This document shows, one piece after another, positions 24,901 to 33,418 of a stretch of 48,893 bases of DNA. The stretch covers positions 1 to 48,893 of the forward strand of contig CAAEKO010000056.1 in NCBI GenBank assembly GCA_900756545.1. The letters are read 5' to 3'. Position numbers and translations under genes: made by a program. Within the stretch, counting starts at the first letter, position 1, and each line of letters starts with the position of its first letter. Origin of the DNA: Clostridia bacterium (GTDB lineage: Bacteria; Bacillota; Clostridia; UBA1381). The notes below the pieces were generated by a model. The model was not told the origin of the DNA. It ran no database searches and saw only the letters and a list, made by a program, of their open reading frames with translations.

Positions 24901-26127
24901 TTTCATTTTTACCGTATCGGTCGGCGCGCCGCCGAGTTCCCTAAGGCCGAGCAAAATATGATACGCGCCGGAGCCAGGCGCGACAAATTCACCTGTCAGC
25001 TTCGTATCCCCCTGCTTGCCGCTCACCGGTGTGACGCCCAAATCGCTCAATCCGTCGTCGGCGTCAGCCCGGGTATTTGTTAAAATAAATTGGTTGCCCT
25101 CCGCCGCTTCCGCCGCTTCAATCTCGGCGGAAACCAGATAGGTCACACCGCCCTGCACTGTGACGACCTGATCCGCGGTGTCACCAAGCGTCTTCCTGTT
25201 TGAAACGGTAACAACGCCCTCGGCAACGGTAACGAGTTCCGTGCCGAAATGGCTGTCCCACGCGGAAAAGCTGTCGCTGACCAAATTGAATTTTGGTCGC
25301 AAATCATCCGCTTCGGCAAATTTGACAACCTTTGAGGCAACTACCCCGCTCCCGTTAACTGCCTCAACTGTGATTTCGCAGTTCTGAACATCCGCATCCG
25401 ACGCATCCTGGGTTAAAACCGCCGTCAGGGTGCCGTTTTCCTCATCCGTCGTCAACTCCAGCTTATCCTCTGGAAAGTCCCTTCCTGTTGTAAATTTCCA
25501 CGAATCTGCCAAATCATTTTCTAAAGAATAGAGATAAACGGCGCCATTGGCTGTGATCGTATCGCAGCCGGAAATGTATGGCTCTGTGTTCGGCATTGGT
25601 TCCGTCACCTTTTGAACCTTTAAATTTTTCAGATTCATGTTTCCGCCGTTTGTATATCCGGCCGGCAGACCGGCCCCCGCATAGAGCGTATCACCCTCTG
25701 CTATCACATCGCAATAGAACTCGTTCCATTGATTTGTCGTCCATCCATTTGGAAAATGAACCGTTTCGTAGGTAGAACCGCGTTCCCTGCTAAACAGAAC
25801 GTATCGTTTCAACTCCGCGCTGTACTCGTCCTTCATATAGCCGGAAAAACGGTACGTCTCTCCCGTCTCAACACTCAGCATCTGATACGCATATCTGTAA
25901 CCGCCCTGATTGTTGGGATACGAAAGATAAAATTCGCCATCCTCCTCCAACACCTCCATCGTGTCGGCTGTGCTCTTTTTCGTCCAACCAGTTATCCCAT
26001 CGGAAAAATCCCCGTTTACCAACAGATTCTCTTCGAGATTTACATGCGCATTTACCGCGGGCAATGGTAGCATAACCATAAACATGCAACAGGCAACGAC
26101 CAACGCTGTTAATCGTCTCATTCCCAT
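21958..26127 (-). CDS. Multi-module carbohydrate-binding surface protein with C-terminal SLH repeats
   Basis: A 1389-residue exported protein with a signal peptide at 1-27. Modules in order (approximate): CBM4/9-like beta-sandwich 30-180 beginning NLLVNGDFSDGITGW; an Ig-like region; a second sandwich near 275-415; an atrophied bacterial Ig domain near 545-605 (LPETVGSHGAVVEWASTD); a third sandwich near 610-755 (ELIRNGNY); a second atrophied Ig near 900-1000; a fourth sandwich near 1005-1140 (NYVKNGGFEYW); a Gly/Ser linker; and three SLH repeats at about 1208-1389. No catalytic domain is visible. GGAG precedes ATG 26127. The N-terminal module is homologous to that of the next upstream gene (26166-28349). 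Likely captures glycan at the cell surface. Confidence 0.87.
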   Translation of the reverse strand: MGMRRLTALVVACCMFMVMLPLPAVNAHVNLEENLLVNGDFSDGITGWTKKSTADTMEVLEEDGEFYLSYPNNQGGYRYAYQMLSVETGETYRFSGYMKDEYSAELKRYVLFSRERGSTYETVHFPNGWTTNQWNEFYCDVIAEGDTLYAGAGLPAGYTNGGNMNLKNLKVQKVTEPMPNTEPYISGCDTITANGAVYLYSLENDLADSWKFTTGRDFPEDKLELTTDEENGTLTAVLTQDASDADVQNCEITVEAVNGSGVVASKVVKFAEADDLRPKFNLVSDSFSAWDSHFGTELVTVAEGVVTVSNRKTLGDTADQVVTVQGGVTYLVSAEIEAAEAAEGNQFILTNTRADADDGLSDLGVTPVSGKQGDTKLTGEFVAPGSGAYHILLGLRELGGAPTDTVKMKNVELYPVHAITSVAFVNASFGLINAAASFSLTDCVKIVDETGCEQTAEDVVFSIDGMPPAGISIRGSLLYVSADTPAGEVRVNAVVNGNGMRFTGSGTITLEAYLDDEQKLAEAEQALHVFLLTQENPDVITKDLTLPETVGSHGAVVEWASTDASVISDEGVVYAGETEQSVSMIATIRVSGETATKQFPFTVACTNELIRNGNYAGDLGDGEGRWRWYSAPAEYSKKTDPEMGWDYYEVRNRPYQSTRLVYNYTPETTGTYILKGYIRSNEDTSGLKLMWMYKNTSAMDSLIHDEAAAASETGQWTEIVTTVHVTEGIPICIGFIEAYSQNASTVKNVDLGPISMRPAAAPATVTVVGSSFLRVPQTGEISVPYSASALNPLGETLESQMDWSLYTLDGSRQTAKDSVYVDTEGNLHVKPETEIGARYWLFAKAAAGKYTASNDAFEITMEAFMDEGAVLDSLIAEKLQFRDLTEYDKEEQRFGWDTADDLKNDMTTLPLTISGEMDGVSYTVQIAWTSSDPNVIEITDNGDGTATAAVTPSLTDDAKVTLTAELKTGVVEKTHSIVLTVPKYDNYVKNGGFEYWQQSDAWTGAAFADGEGVAHETSANASAASTAGYAASFTQGIDRLQAGHYYYVDAALRGQGTGSIALAGMRKTVSLQPSGWQHVAAWFGFDDSKDATLTLSGDTGAIYVDDILVRDITSELNAANAAVNAAVTSKTTAAKEAALAAVQALGNVTSTVYFDKYTQLYQKAADIDTTKSNGGTSGSGGGDGSVKRKVSITDGNLPVIPSTEPNDGFSDTSSHWASNDIVFLKNLGVLNGYADGSFRPDSNISRAEFATMVVRAAQWDLETYQGEYFDVAENDWYASIVATMLSCGVMSGSDGSFRPNDLITREEAVVTIVRACSVLGASVAAEDSEIAFADADEISAWAVSSIQTAYAAGLAAGVDDTHFAPKAETTRAAAAALIRRMYDRWNNNQ

Positions 26128-26165
26128 AAAAGACTCCTTTCAACTACCATTTTCTCTGAACGCCT

Positions 26166-28349
26166 TTACTGCCCGTTTATCACAGTTACCGAAGGACAAA
26201 GCGGCGAAAGTTCGTCCAGAGAATCAATTACCATAACCTTCATATCGTAGGCTGCATTCTCATATTTCACATCCGCGCGGAGATAGCCGCCGCGCTTCAC
26301 AATACTGCTGCCGTCCAATACATCCACGTTCCGGAGGAACTCCGCGCCATCGACGGTTTCATACTGCCCAACGATGATCAGCCCGGAAAAACCTTCCGTC
26401 TCTGCAGCCGGAACGATAATTCTTGCGGCATTTCCCGCATAGGTGCTGTCGGCGCGGCAAAACGTTTGACTCTGCATTGCAGCCGCTGTCCCATATGTTT
26501 CGCCCTCGGCCGGGACATACACTTCCAGCGTGTAGGTGTCGGTTGCTTCGCCCTTAGTTACCGCCGCAGTCAGTTCTGTCCAACCCGAAATATCCGAAAC
26601 AGAAAGTGTTTGGTCTGTTACCCCGGTGCCGCTCCATGTAATGGAGGTGTCATAGCAGCCAGCGGTAGGCAGAACCACATCAGACGAGACGACGGGCAGG
26701 GAGAGTCCGTTGTTTTGCGCGGCCAGAAGCTCCTCCATGCTCTGCAGGGTATAGCGGACTGCTTCTGCATCCGTCTCCACCCAGTCAATGGACAACGCCT
26801 TTAATGAGAAGTCGTCCACCCAGGCATCAGTGTTGCTCCATTTTGGTTGAAGCGTGAACCTGACGAGCTGCGCATATGGGATGTCAGCCTCTGCAACGGC
26901 CTGTTTCCAGCTCGCATTCCCCTTGGGATTGGATACCGTATTTGTGCTGTAATTGTCCCACGTGCCATCCGGCGTTTTCTTATAGCCTATGTTTAAGGCA
27001 AAGTCGATGGTGTTTATGCCATTGCGCGTACACCATGCGCTGGCCCGATACCGGCCGGCCGGGAGATTTTTGAGATAGATTGCGCTGTTCGTGGAATTGC
27101 CGTCACCTGTCTTTTTTAACGAACGGCTCCCCGTATGAACGATATCCGTAACAAATGTCCGAGTTGAATTTTTTGAAGAATCCGCCTCCGCAAACCAACC
27201 GTCCACTGACGTAATTACGCCGCTCGGTACCGTTTCCATCGTTTCAAAGCCTTCAAAATAGTCCCACGTGTCGGGGGCGGTAATATCCGTTAAAACGACA
27301 TCGTCCAGTTCTACGCAACCGGCAACTGGCGTTGTGTCGCTGTCCAGCAGATAAACCTCATGTGTTCCCGTTTCCTGCGCCGTGCAGGTCAGCGTCGCTT
27401 TTTGAAAATCGGCGTTTGCCGTGAGGGACACGCTGCTCCCGCTGTAAGTCTTATTACCCTTGACTAAATTAAGTTTAAATTCCGCTGCAGCCGCTCCGTC
27501 CTTCATATCCGACAACCGATAGCGGAACGTCAATTGATAGGTGTGGTAAGCCATCAGATTCGCTTTTTGTCTCACCATTCTGTAAATCGTATCTCTGTCC
27601 GATATTTTGACCCAGTGGTTTCCCGCTTCTGCATCAAACACCGTATTGACGGCGGCAAGGCTATTCTTATACCAGCCTTTGCCCGGCTCAGTCGCTCTGC
27701 CCGGTATATCGGCCGGCTCCTCAAAACCGCCGTTTGCCAACAGATTGCCCAAAGCCATTGTTACCCGTCTGACACTCAAATTTTTCATTTTCAATGTATG
27801 TGCCATAATATTATCTTCGTTGTTTATTGTAGCAGTGTAAAAGCCCAACGACGTGCAATCGTCCGTGAGGACGAATTCCTGCTTTAAGTGATTCCATGTG
27901 TTGCCGTCCCAGACCGCCTTCTCATCAAATTCCATCTTCAGCCCATTATTCTTCTCGTTTATGCGAACGTATCGCACGGCGCCGTTTTCCGCGTCACAGA
28001 AATCCCCTTCCAAAACATAGGTCACACCAGCTTCCAGTGCCACACCCTGTTTGATGCTCCGATAAGACCCATGCACCGTCGTTTCAGCATATCTCCCCAT
28101 GGTATCCTCGCGGATGCACACGCTATCAGCTGTGCTATGAACCGTCCAGTTTGGAATACTGGTAGTTGTATATATCGTCTCACTGCATACATCGCCGATG
28201 GAAAAATCCCCGTTTTCCAGCAAATTTGGTCCTTCGACATACCGCACTGCCGCGCCCGCGGGAACGACGTATGCAGCGACTGCCAGCGCAATACAAAGCG
28301 CGGTGCAGATGGTGCGCTTCCATCCTTTAAAAATACGATTATCTTTCAT
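26166..28349 (-). CDS. Secreted multi-module carbohydrate-binding protein
   Basis: A 727-residue exported protein with a signal peptide ending near AGAA (about residue 34). It contains at least three CBM-like beta-sandwiches: near 40-195 (NLLENGDFSIG), 200-360 (GNLLANGGFEEP) and 365-525 (FEGFETMETVPSG), then an Ig-like region and a C-terminal domain. No SLH repeats, lipobox or catalytic motif are visible, so it would be released or held by binding glycan. AAAGGAGG precedes ATG 28349. Its first module resembles the first module of the neighbouring 1389-residue protein, suggesting duplication. Family membership (CBM4/9-like) is by pattern and needs a profile search. Confidence 0.8.
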   Translation of the reverse strand: MKDNRIFKGWKRTICTALCIALAVAAYVVPAGAAVRYVEGPNLLENGDFSIGDVCSETIYTTTSIPNWTVHSTADSVCIREDTMGRYAETTVHGSYRSIKQGVALEAGVTYVLEGDFCDAENGAVRYVRINEKNNGLKMEFDEKAVWDGNTWNHLKQEFVLTDDCTSLGFYTATINNEDNIMAHTLKMKNLSVRRVTMALGNLLANGGFEEPADIPGRATEPGKGWYKNSLAAVNTVFDAEAGNHWVKISDRDTIYRMVRQKANLMAYHTYQLTFRYRLSDMKDGAAAAEFKLNLVKGNKTYSGSSVSLTANADFQKATLTCTAQETGTHEVYLLDSDTTPVAGCVELDDVVLTDITAPDTWDYFEGFETMETVPSGVITSVDGWFAEADSSKNSTRTFVTDIVHTGSRSLKKTGDGNSTNSAIYLKNLPAGRYRASAWCTRNGINTIDFALNIGYKKTPDGTWDNYSTNTVSNPKGNASWKQAVAEADIPYAQLVRFTLQPKWSNTDAWVDDFSLKALSIDWVETDAEAVRYTLQSMEELLAAQNNGLSLPVVSSDVVLPTAGCYDTSITWSGTGVTDQTLSVSDISGWTELTAAVTKGEATDTYTLEVYVPAEGETYGTAAAMQSQTFCRADSTYAGNAARIIVPAAETEGFSGLIIVGQYETVDGAEFLRNVDVLDGSSIVKRGGYLRADVKYENAAYDMKVMVIDSLDELSPLCPSVTVINGQ

Positions 28350-28379
28350 GATTCTACGCCTCCTTTAACTTTTTCCGGC

Positions 28380-30746
28380 TTAACGCCAGCCCTTTTCCTC
28401 AGCAGTCCAGCCTGCTCCAACCTCCCACATGGCACGGCCGGCTTCCAACGCCCCGATGTCCGGCGCGCTTCCTTCATAGTCCTGGTCGTTGATTCCCTTT
28501 ATGATTTCCGCTTTGTCTACAATCTTGCTTGTATCCGGCGGCATAAACGTTCCCTTATGAATTGTGCCGACATTCAAATTATTGGTAACGGTTGGCTTAT
28601 CCGTACCAGTTGCGTAATCGGCTGTTCCTGTGTACAAATTATTTTTAAATTCACACATCCATTGCCACTTGCTGTACCCAACGTGCGTCGAGGTATAGGT
28701 AAATGCGGAATTGTCAAAGCAGGTATTATGATACACCTTGTTTTCCAGCGAAAAGGAATTCAAAACAATCGAGGTGTAAATCCCCTGAATGATATTGTGG
28801 TGCAGCGTGAATTGGCGGCAGTAATTATCCAGATAGAGCCCCTTTTCCTTTGCATTCGTCACGTCGTTATGAATATAGTTGTAGGACATGATATATCCCT
28901 GTCCATTCAGGCGATAGGCATATACCCCGCCGAGATCAAGGCCCATCTTTCCAAAATTACTCATATCATTATAGCTAATATTTCCTCTCGTGTCCATCAC
29001 CCGAATCAGAAATCGCCCGGAGTTATACATCGTATTGTATAACACCTGATTGTCAATTCCGTACAGGGTTAAGCAGCCGTAATAATCGCCATAGCCTGCA
29101 ACGTCGTGAATCACATTGTTGTATACAATATTGTGCCGACCGCTCAGAGTGATGCCGTCCTTTAACGTGTAAGCGACAAGACAGTTTTGAATCTTGTTAT
29201 AGGTGCCGCTTATCTGGATATTGACCGTCTTTCTTTGATAATTCAGCCGGTATTCCTCCGTGGAATTGTCGCGGCCCGTCCAGTTGTAGTAATCATACAA
29301 TTCCGTGGGCGCGTCATAATCCGCGTAGATATTGCTGCACCCGTCAATCAGGCAGTAGTTACAATGCGTCAGCCTGATTGACGCGCCATAGATATTCAGA
29401 TTTTTAATTTGAATATAGTCTTTGTCAAAGATATCGAACGCATAGTCGCGGCTGCGTACCTCCGCCCTGTGGGTTTCCGGCGAATCTCCGCCGAGGTTCA
29501 GATAGATATATCCGTCCTCATACATCCACTCATATTTCGTATCCAGCAGGCTGAGCGCGCCGAACAGGAAGAAACGCGTTCCCACCCCCGGTTCGCATGG
29601 ATCATAGCCGACGTGGGAATCATAGCTCTGCGTCATTGGGGTTTCAAACATGATCTTATTTGACTTGTCTGGCTGATACGTCACCATTCTTTGAAAGCCG
29701 TACCACATATGCCCAGGCTGCATACGAATCGTAGCTCCGGTAAAATCAACGCCGGGCATGGCGGCAACTTCCAGCCCCTCATAATCGCCGCCTATCGCTT
29801 CGCAGAAGCCTTCTATTTCGAGCATCTTGTCAACCTCTGCATTCGGCCACCGCGCAATGTTCATCTGCCGAGCGTCAACAAAAAGCTGCACCGGCTTTTC
29901 CCCGTCGTACTTCATCCGGTAGGTATCGCCGCTCCACTTTTCCCACTTGCCGTCCAACTGGTCGGCGCCGCTGATTTCCACTTTCTCGCCGGGATATGCC
30001 ATAAATACAATCGGCTTTGTTTCCATGCCGGAACGCTTCGGCTTCACCGTTTCGTGATACACGCCTTCGCGAATCAAGCACACATCGCCGGGCCACATCA
30101 CGTCGGCCGCCCTCTGGATTGTCCGAAATGGCTTGCTCTCTGAACCGTCGTTGTCGTCGTCTCCATTGTTTTGCGAAACATAGTAAATAATCGGTTCTTC
30201 CGGCGGCTTGTCATCCGTAGCCTCTATCTGGAAAATACCAATTTCCGATATTCTCACATAGAGCGCCTGATTGATTTCACCGCCGTTGATGACTGCAAAC
30301 CTGTATTTTCCTTTGTTCAGGATTCTCAGGTGTGATGTTGTAACTGTGTCAAAGTATGCTTCATCCACCATTCCTTTGGATTGATCCCCATATAGATTCG
30401 TCCAGGTTTCGCCGTCGTCTGATATTTGCAGCTGATACGACTCCAGACCTGTCGTTTCCTCTGTTTCTGCCATACGTTGGAATATCTTAACGCAGTTGAA
30501 CGTCTGAGGCGTTTCAAAGTCAACCCGCAGCCACGCTGTACCGGGCTGGAGCTCCGGCTGATAATAGGTATCCGGATCGCGGTCAAACACCTTTGCGCCA
30601 ACGTTCGACTTCAGCTCATCAGACGTTGTAATTACTGCATGATTCCAAACCTCGATCTCTCTAATCTCATCTGCATAGCAAGTGAGAGGACCTGCCAGCA
30701 ACAGGCATCCCCCAAGCAGCAGGGTTAGCCACAGTTTCCTAACCAT
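28380..30746 (-). CDS. Secreted CBM32 plus right-handed beta-helix polysaccharide enzyme
   Basis: A 788-residue exported protein. After the signal peptide comes an F5/8-type C (CBM32-like) domain (about 30-180, with VFDRDPDTYYQPELQPGTAW and YQLQISDDGETWTNLYG). A right-handed parallel beta-helix follows, opening with YYVSQNNGDDDNDGSESKPF and GDVCLIREGVYHETV and continuing with Asn-rich repeat turns (IQNCLVAYTLKDGITLSG, VYNNVIHDV, SYNYIHNDV). This fold serves polysaccharide lyases and GH families such as GH28 and GH141; I cannot assign one. ATG 30746 has GGAG 6 bases upstream. It is the only evident extracellular catalytic candidate in the operon and sits next to the transporter lipoprotein. 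Confidence 0.82.
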   Translation of the reverse strand: MVRKLWLTLLLGGCLLLAGPLTCYADEIREIEVWNHAVITTSDELKSNVGAKVFDRDPDTYYQPELQPGTAWLRVDFETPQTFNCVKIFQRMAETEETTGLESYQLQISDDGETWTNLYGDQSKGMVDEAYFDTVTTSHLRILNKGKYRFAVINGGEINQALYVRISEIGIFQIEATDDKPPEEPIIYYVSQNNGDDDNDGSESKPFRTIQRAADVMWPGDVCLIREGVYHETVKPKRSGMETKPIVFMAYPGEKVEISGADQLDGKWEKWSGDTYRMKYDGEKPVQLFVDARQMNIARWPNAEVDKMLEIEGFCEAIGGDYEGLEVAAMPGVDFTGATIRMQPGHMWYGFQRMVTYQPDKSNKIMFETPMTQSYDSHVGYDPCEPGVGTRFFLFGALSLLDTKYEWMYEDGYIYLNLGGDSPETHRAEVRSRDYAFDIFDKDYIQIKNLNIYGASIRLTHCNYCLIDGCSNIYADYDAPTELYDYYNWTGRDNSTEEYRLNYQRKTVNIQISGTYNKIQNCLVAYTLKDGITLSGRHNIVYNNVIHDVAGYGDYYGCLTLYGIDNQVLYNTMYNSGRFLIRVMDTRGNISYNDMSNFGKMGLDLGGVYAYRLNGQGYIMSYNYIHNDVTNAKEKGLYLDNYCRQFTLHHNIIQGIYTSIVLNSFSLENKVYHNTCFDNSAFTYTSTHVGYSKWQWMCEFKNNLYTGTADYATGTDKPTVTNNLNVGTIHKGTFMPPDTSKIVDKAEIIKGINDQDYEGSAPDIGALEAGRAMWEVGAGWTAEEKGWR

Positions 30747-30779
30747 GTAGAACTCCTTTCCGGCTTCCAAGCATATTTA

Positions 30780-32249
30780 TCATTCTGCTTTGGAACGCTT
30801 AAACTCTTCTATCTGTTTTTTTACTTCCGCCAGGATGGTCTGCATATCTTTGTCGATTTCCTGGTCCTGCTGTTGATGAATTTCCAGATTGTTATCCACC
30901 AATCCAAAGTTCAGAGAGGTCGAATAGGGCTTGATGGTCGTTTTGATGTTGCTGATTTCCGTCTTAATTGGCTCCTCGTTGATCATAAAACCAGTCAAAG
31001 GCGCAACAAACGCTTCTTCGTTATTTTTTTCCGTCTGCTCCCAGACGTCTGCTTCCTGGCCCGGCAGCGTATATGCCAGGAACTGATTGCCAAAGCACCA
31101 CGCAACGCCGCTGTATTCTGATTCTGCATTTCTTTCAATTGCATTCTCGCCCGTCTTTGTGTATTGTTTTCCTTCTATGCCAAACACCAATGTATTGAGC
31201 AGATCTTTGTCCGTATTGATCAGCTCCAAAACCTCCATTGCCTTATCCGGATGCGCACTGGTGCGGCTGATAGCCGTAAGAGCGGCCTGAATCGTCGAGT
31301 TTGAAATATACGCATCTCCCAGCGGCTTTGCATACATTTCGTAGCCGTAACGCTCCGCCATATCGGCCTCAATGCCGGGCTTAAATGTATCTTTAATCAT
31401 AAAATACTTGCCGGCTTTTCTCTCCGACTCCGTATTGCTGGTGATTGCAACATCCGGGCTGTAGAATCCCCGTTTGTTCCAATCCTTTGAAAGTTCTTCC
31501 ATCTGAAGTCTCCATTCGCGGTATCGGCCTTCTCTCAAATCCAAAACGTTTAGATCCATATCAACGCCCACTGGGATAGAAGAAGAAATGGGTTCTTCAA
31601 TGAAGTCCTCTTCTTCCCATGTTGCGACAATTGGAGAGGTTTCAGAGGGATAAACATTCGGTTCGTTGTCCTTAATCACCTGCAAAATCTCTGTAAAGTC
31701 CGCCACGGAGGTCGCTGCGTCTATTTTTTCCTTCAATCCATATTTGTCTACAAGTTCCTTGTTAAAGAGAAAACACCTGTGCATGGTCTCCGTCTGGTAA
31801 TTTGGAACCGCATATATTTCTCCGTTCAACTTCGTTCCGGCCCAAATGTTATCTGGAATCAACTCCTTTGTTTTCGGCGCATATTGGTCAATGAGCTCAT
31901 CGAGGGCAAGAAACGCGCCCTTGTCTGCGTTCGTTTTATAAATAAACCCCCAGTTCGCCGTAAAACAAAGATCGAATTTTTCACTTGCAGATGTTTTTAA
32001 CTGCATCTTCTGGTTATAATCTCCGTTGTTGATCGGCTGAAAGTCAACCGTTACGCCGAGTTTCTTCTTTATGATCTCATTTGCCGCCGCGTAAACCTCT
32101 GCGTCTTCATCCGTTTCATTTGCCGGAAAATACCATGTCAATACGACGTCGCCGCCGCCCTCCGACTGATCGATGGTACAAGCGGACAACGTTACCGCAA
32201 AACTACACCACACCAAAACCAACGCCACGATTTTCATAATCTTATTCAT
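30780..32249 (-). CDS. ABC transporter substrate-binding lipoprotein (CUT1, LplA-like)
   Basis: Extracellular solute-binding protein for oligosaccharides. The 489-residue product has a lipoprotein signal with lipobox LSAC, then VVLTWYFPANETDEDAEVY, typical of the LplA/YtcQ family, followed by FDLCFTANWGFIYKTNADKG and KLNGEIYAVPNYQ. ATG 32249 has AAGGAAGGGG upstream; the longer frame to 32276 is unlikely. It lies 77 bp downstream of the second permease gene and 33 bp upstream of the beta-helix enzyme gene, so binding and degradation are co-expressed. The ligand cannot be read from the sequence. Confidence 0.92.
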   Translation of the reverse strand: MNKIMKIVALVLVWCSFAVTLSACTIDQSEGGGDVVLTWYFPANETDEDAEVYAAANEIIKKKLGVTVDFQPINNGDYNQKMQLKTSASEKFDLCFTANWGFIYKTNADKGAFLALDELIDQYAPKTKELIPDNIWAGTKLNGEIYAVPNYQTETMHRCFLFNKELVDKYGLKEKIDAATSVADFTEILQVIKDNEPNVYPSETSPIVATWEEEDFIEEPISSSIPVGVDMDLNVLDLREGRYREWRLQMEELSKDWNKRGFYSPDVAITSNTESERKAGKYFMIKDTFKPGIEADMAERYGYEMYAKPLGDAYISNSTIQAALTAISRTSAHPDKAMEVLELINTDKDLLNTLVFGIEGKQYTKTGENAIERNAESEYSGVAWCFGNQFLAYTLPGQEADVWEQTEKNNEEAFVAPLTGFMINEEPIKTEISNIKTTIKPYSTSLNFGLVDNNLEIHQQQDQEIDKDMQTILAEVKKQIEEFKRSKAE

Positions 32250-32326
32250 AAAATGAACCCCTTCCTTTCGCTGCACCAGACAGGCAAACCAATACAGAGC
32301 CGCCTGCAGGCACTATTTTTTTATGA

Positions 32327-33214
32327 TTATTCTTTGACAGCCCCAAACGTCATTCCCCTTGTGAAATACTTTTGGAAAAATGGCATGATGAAAAGCACTG
32401 GGCCCGCAGCTACCACCGCCAACGCCATACGGATTGTTTCGCTCGGGACTTCTTCGCCATTTCTCATGCTTGCCGACATCATATCCATATTCTGTAGCAT
32501 TGCCTGCAGGTTATTTAAAATCCTTTGCAGCAGATATTGCAGAGTATAGAGTTTTGAATTGGAAATGTAGAGCATTGCCGTCATCCATTCATTCCAGTAA
32601 ATCAAAAGCATAAACAAACCGACCGTCGCGATTGCCGGCTTGGAAAGCGGAATGATGAAGGACCAGAAAATTCGAAACTCGCCCGCCCCGTCTACGCTTG
32701 CCGATTCTATGATGGATTCCGGTATCCCTTTGATAAATGTTCGCAATATGAACAAATACCATACGTTTACCAAATGCGAAAGAATCAACACGAGCACGGT
32801 ATCATTCAGTTTCAGATACTGCGAAATCAGGATATACTTGGGAACCAGTCCCCCGCCGAACAGCATTGTAAAAAACAAATAAAAGTTGATAATTTTTCTC
32901 CATTTAAATACCCTTCTTGACAGCGAATATGCACACATCATCATGATAAACACACTGGTGAAGGTACCGACAAACGATACGAAGATGGTAACTTTATAGG
33001 CGTTCAAAATCGTTTCCGGCTTTTTAAAAACATACTGATAAGCTGAGAGGTCAAAGCCGCGCGGGAGTAACGAGTACCCTTGGCGCACAACCTCTGCTTC
33101 ATTGGATAGCGAGATACTGACGACCATCAGAATTGGTAATACAAACAGTAAGCTGAGCGTGATCAGTATCAAATGCTTCAAAACGGTATAAATTGGTTTA
33201 CTTTTCCCTAGCAA
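32327..33214 (-). CDS. Carbohydrate ABC transporter permease (MalG/YtcP-like)
   Basis: Inner-membrane permease of a CUT1 importer. The 295-residue product has six predicted membrane segments, for example ILITLSLLFVLPILMVVSISL near the N-terminus, and the EAA motif SASVDGAGEFRIFWSFIIP that contacts the ATPase; it ends in TRGMTFGAVKE as YtcP-type proteins do. The start is a TTG at 33214, chosen because GGAGGG lies at proper distance; an upstream TTG at 33235 would put this Shine-Dalgarno inside the gene. No ATPase gene is present nearby, as is common for transporters that share MsmX. Confidence 0.93.
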   Translation of the reverse strand: MLGKSKPIYTVLKHLILITLSLLFVLPILMVVSISLSNEAEVVRQGYSLLPRGFDLSAYQYVFKKPETILNAYKVTIFVSFVGTFTSVFIMMMCAYSLSRRVFKWRKIINFYLFFTMLFGGGLVPKYILISQYLKLNDTVLVLILSHLVNVWYLFILRTFIKGIPESIIESASVDGAGEFRIFWSFIIPLSKPAIATVGLFMLLIYWNEWMTAMLYISNSKLYTLQYLLQRILNNLQAMLQNMDMMSASMRNGEEVPSETIRMALAVVAAGPVLFIMPFFQKYFTRGMTFGAVKE

Positions 33215-33283
33215 CGAAATCCCTCCTACGATCAATAATTGATGGGCAAAAGCACATGAAAGCCAGATGCATTGTTGCTGAAA

Positions 33284-33418
33284 CTACTTTGACTTTTCCT
33301 TTGCCAAAATAACGGAAACATTGCTCACTCCTATCTTCACTCCGGCCATCTGGTGTTTTTTGTTTCCCTCATGTTCTTCTTTTTTCAATTCCCAGTTGGT
33401 TTTCTTTACAGCTTCCAT
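33284..33418 (-). CDS. 44-residue small protein, translationally coupled, unknown function
   Basis: An unrecognised short ORF between the two permease genes. Its ATG shares one base with the stop of the upstream permease (TAATG at 33416-33420), a classic coupling arrangement. It ends with TAG at 33284, before the ribosome-binding site of the second permease. The product is lysine-rich: MEAVKKTNWELKKEEHEG, then a hydrophobic-alternating tail VKIGVSNVSVILAKEK. No membrane segment or cysteine. It may be a transporter accessory peptide, a coupling leader, or the remnant of a larger gene. The reading frame was verified codon by codon. Confidence 0.5.
   Translation of the reverse strand: MEAVKKTNWELKKEEHEGNKKHQMAGVKIGVSNVSVILAKEKSK

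Noticed and set aside
27888..29042. 384-codon plus-strand open frame opposite two exoprotein genes
   Set aside because: It spans the junction of two solid minus-strand genes, has unnatural composition rich in His, Ile and Arg, and matches nothing I know.
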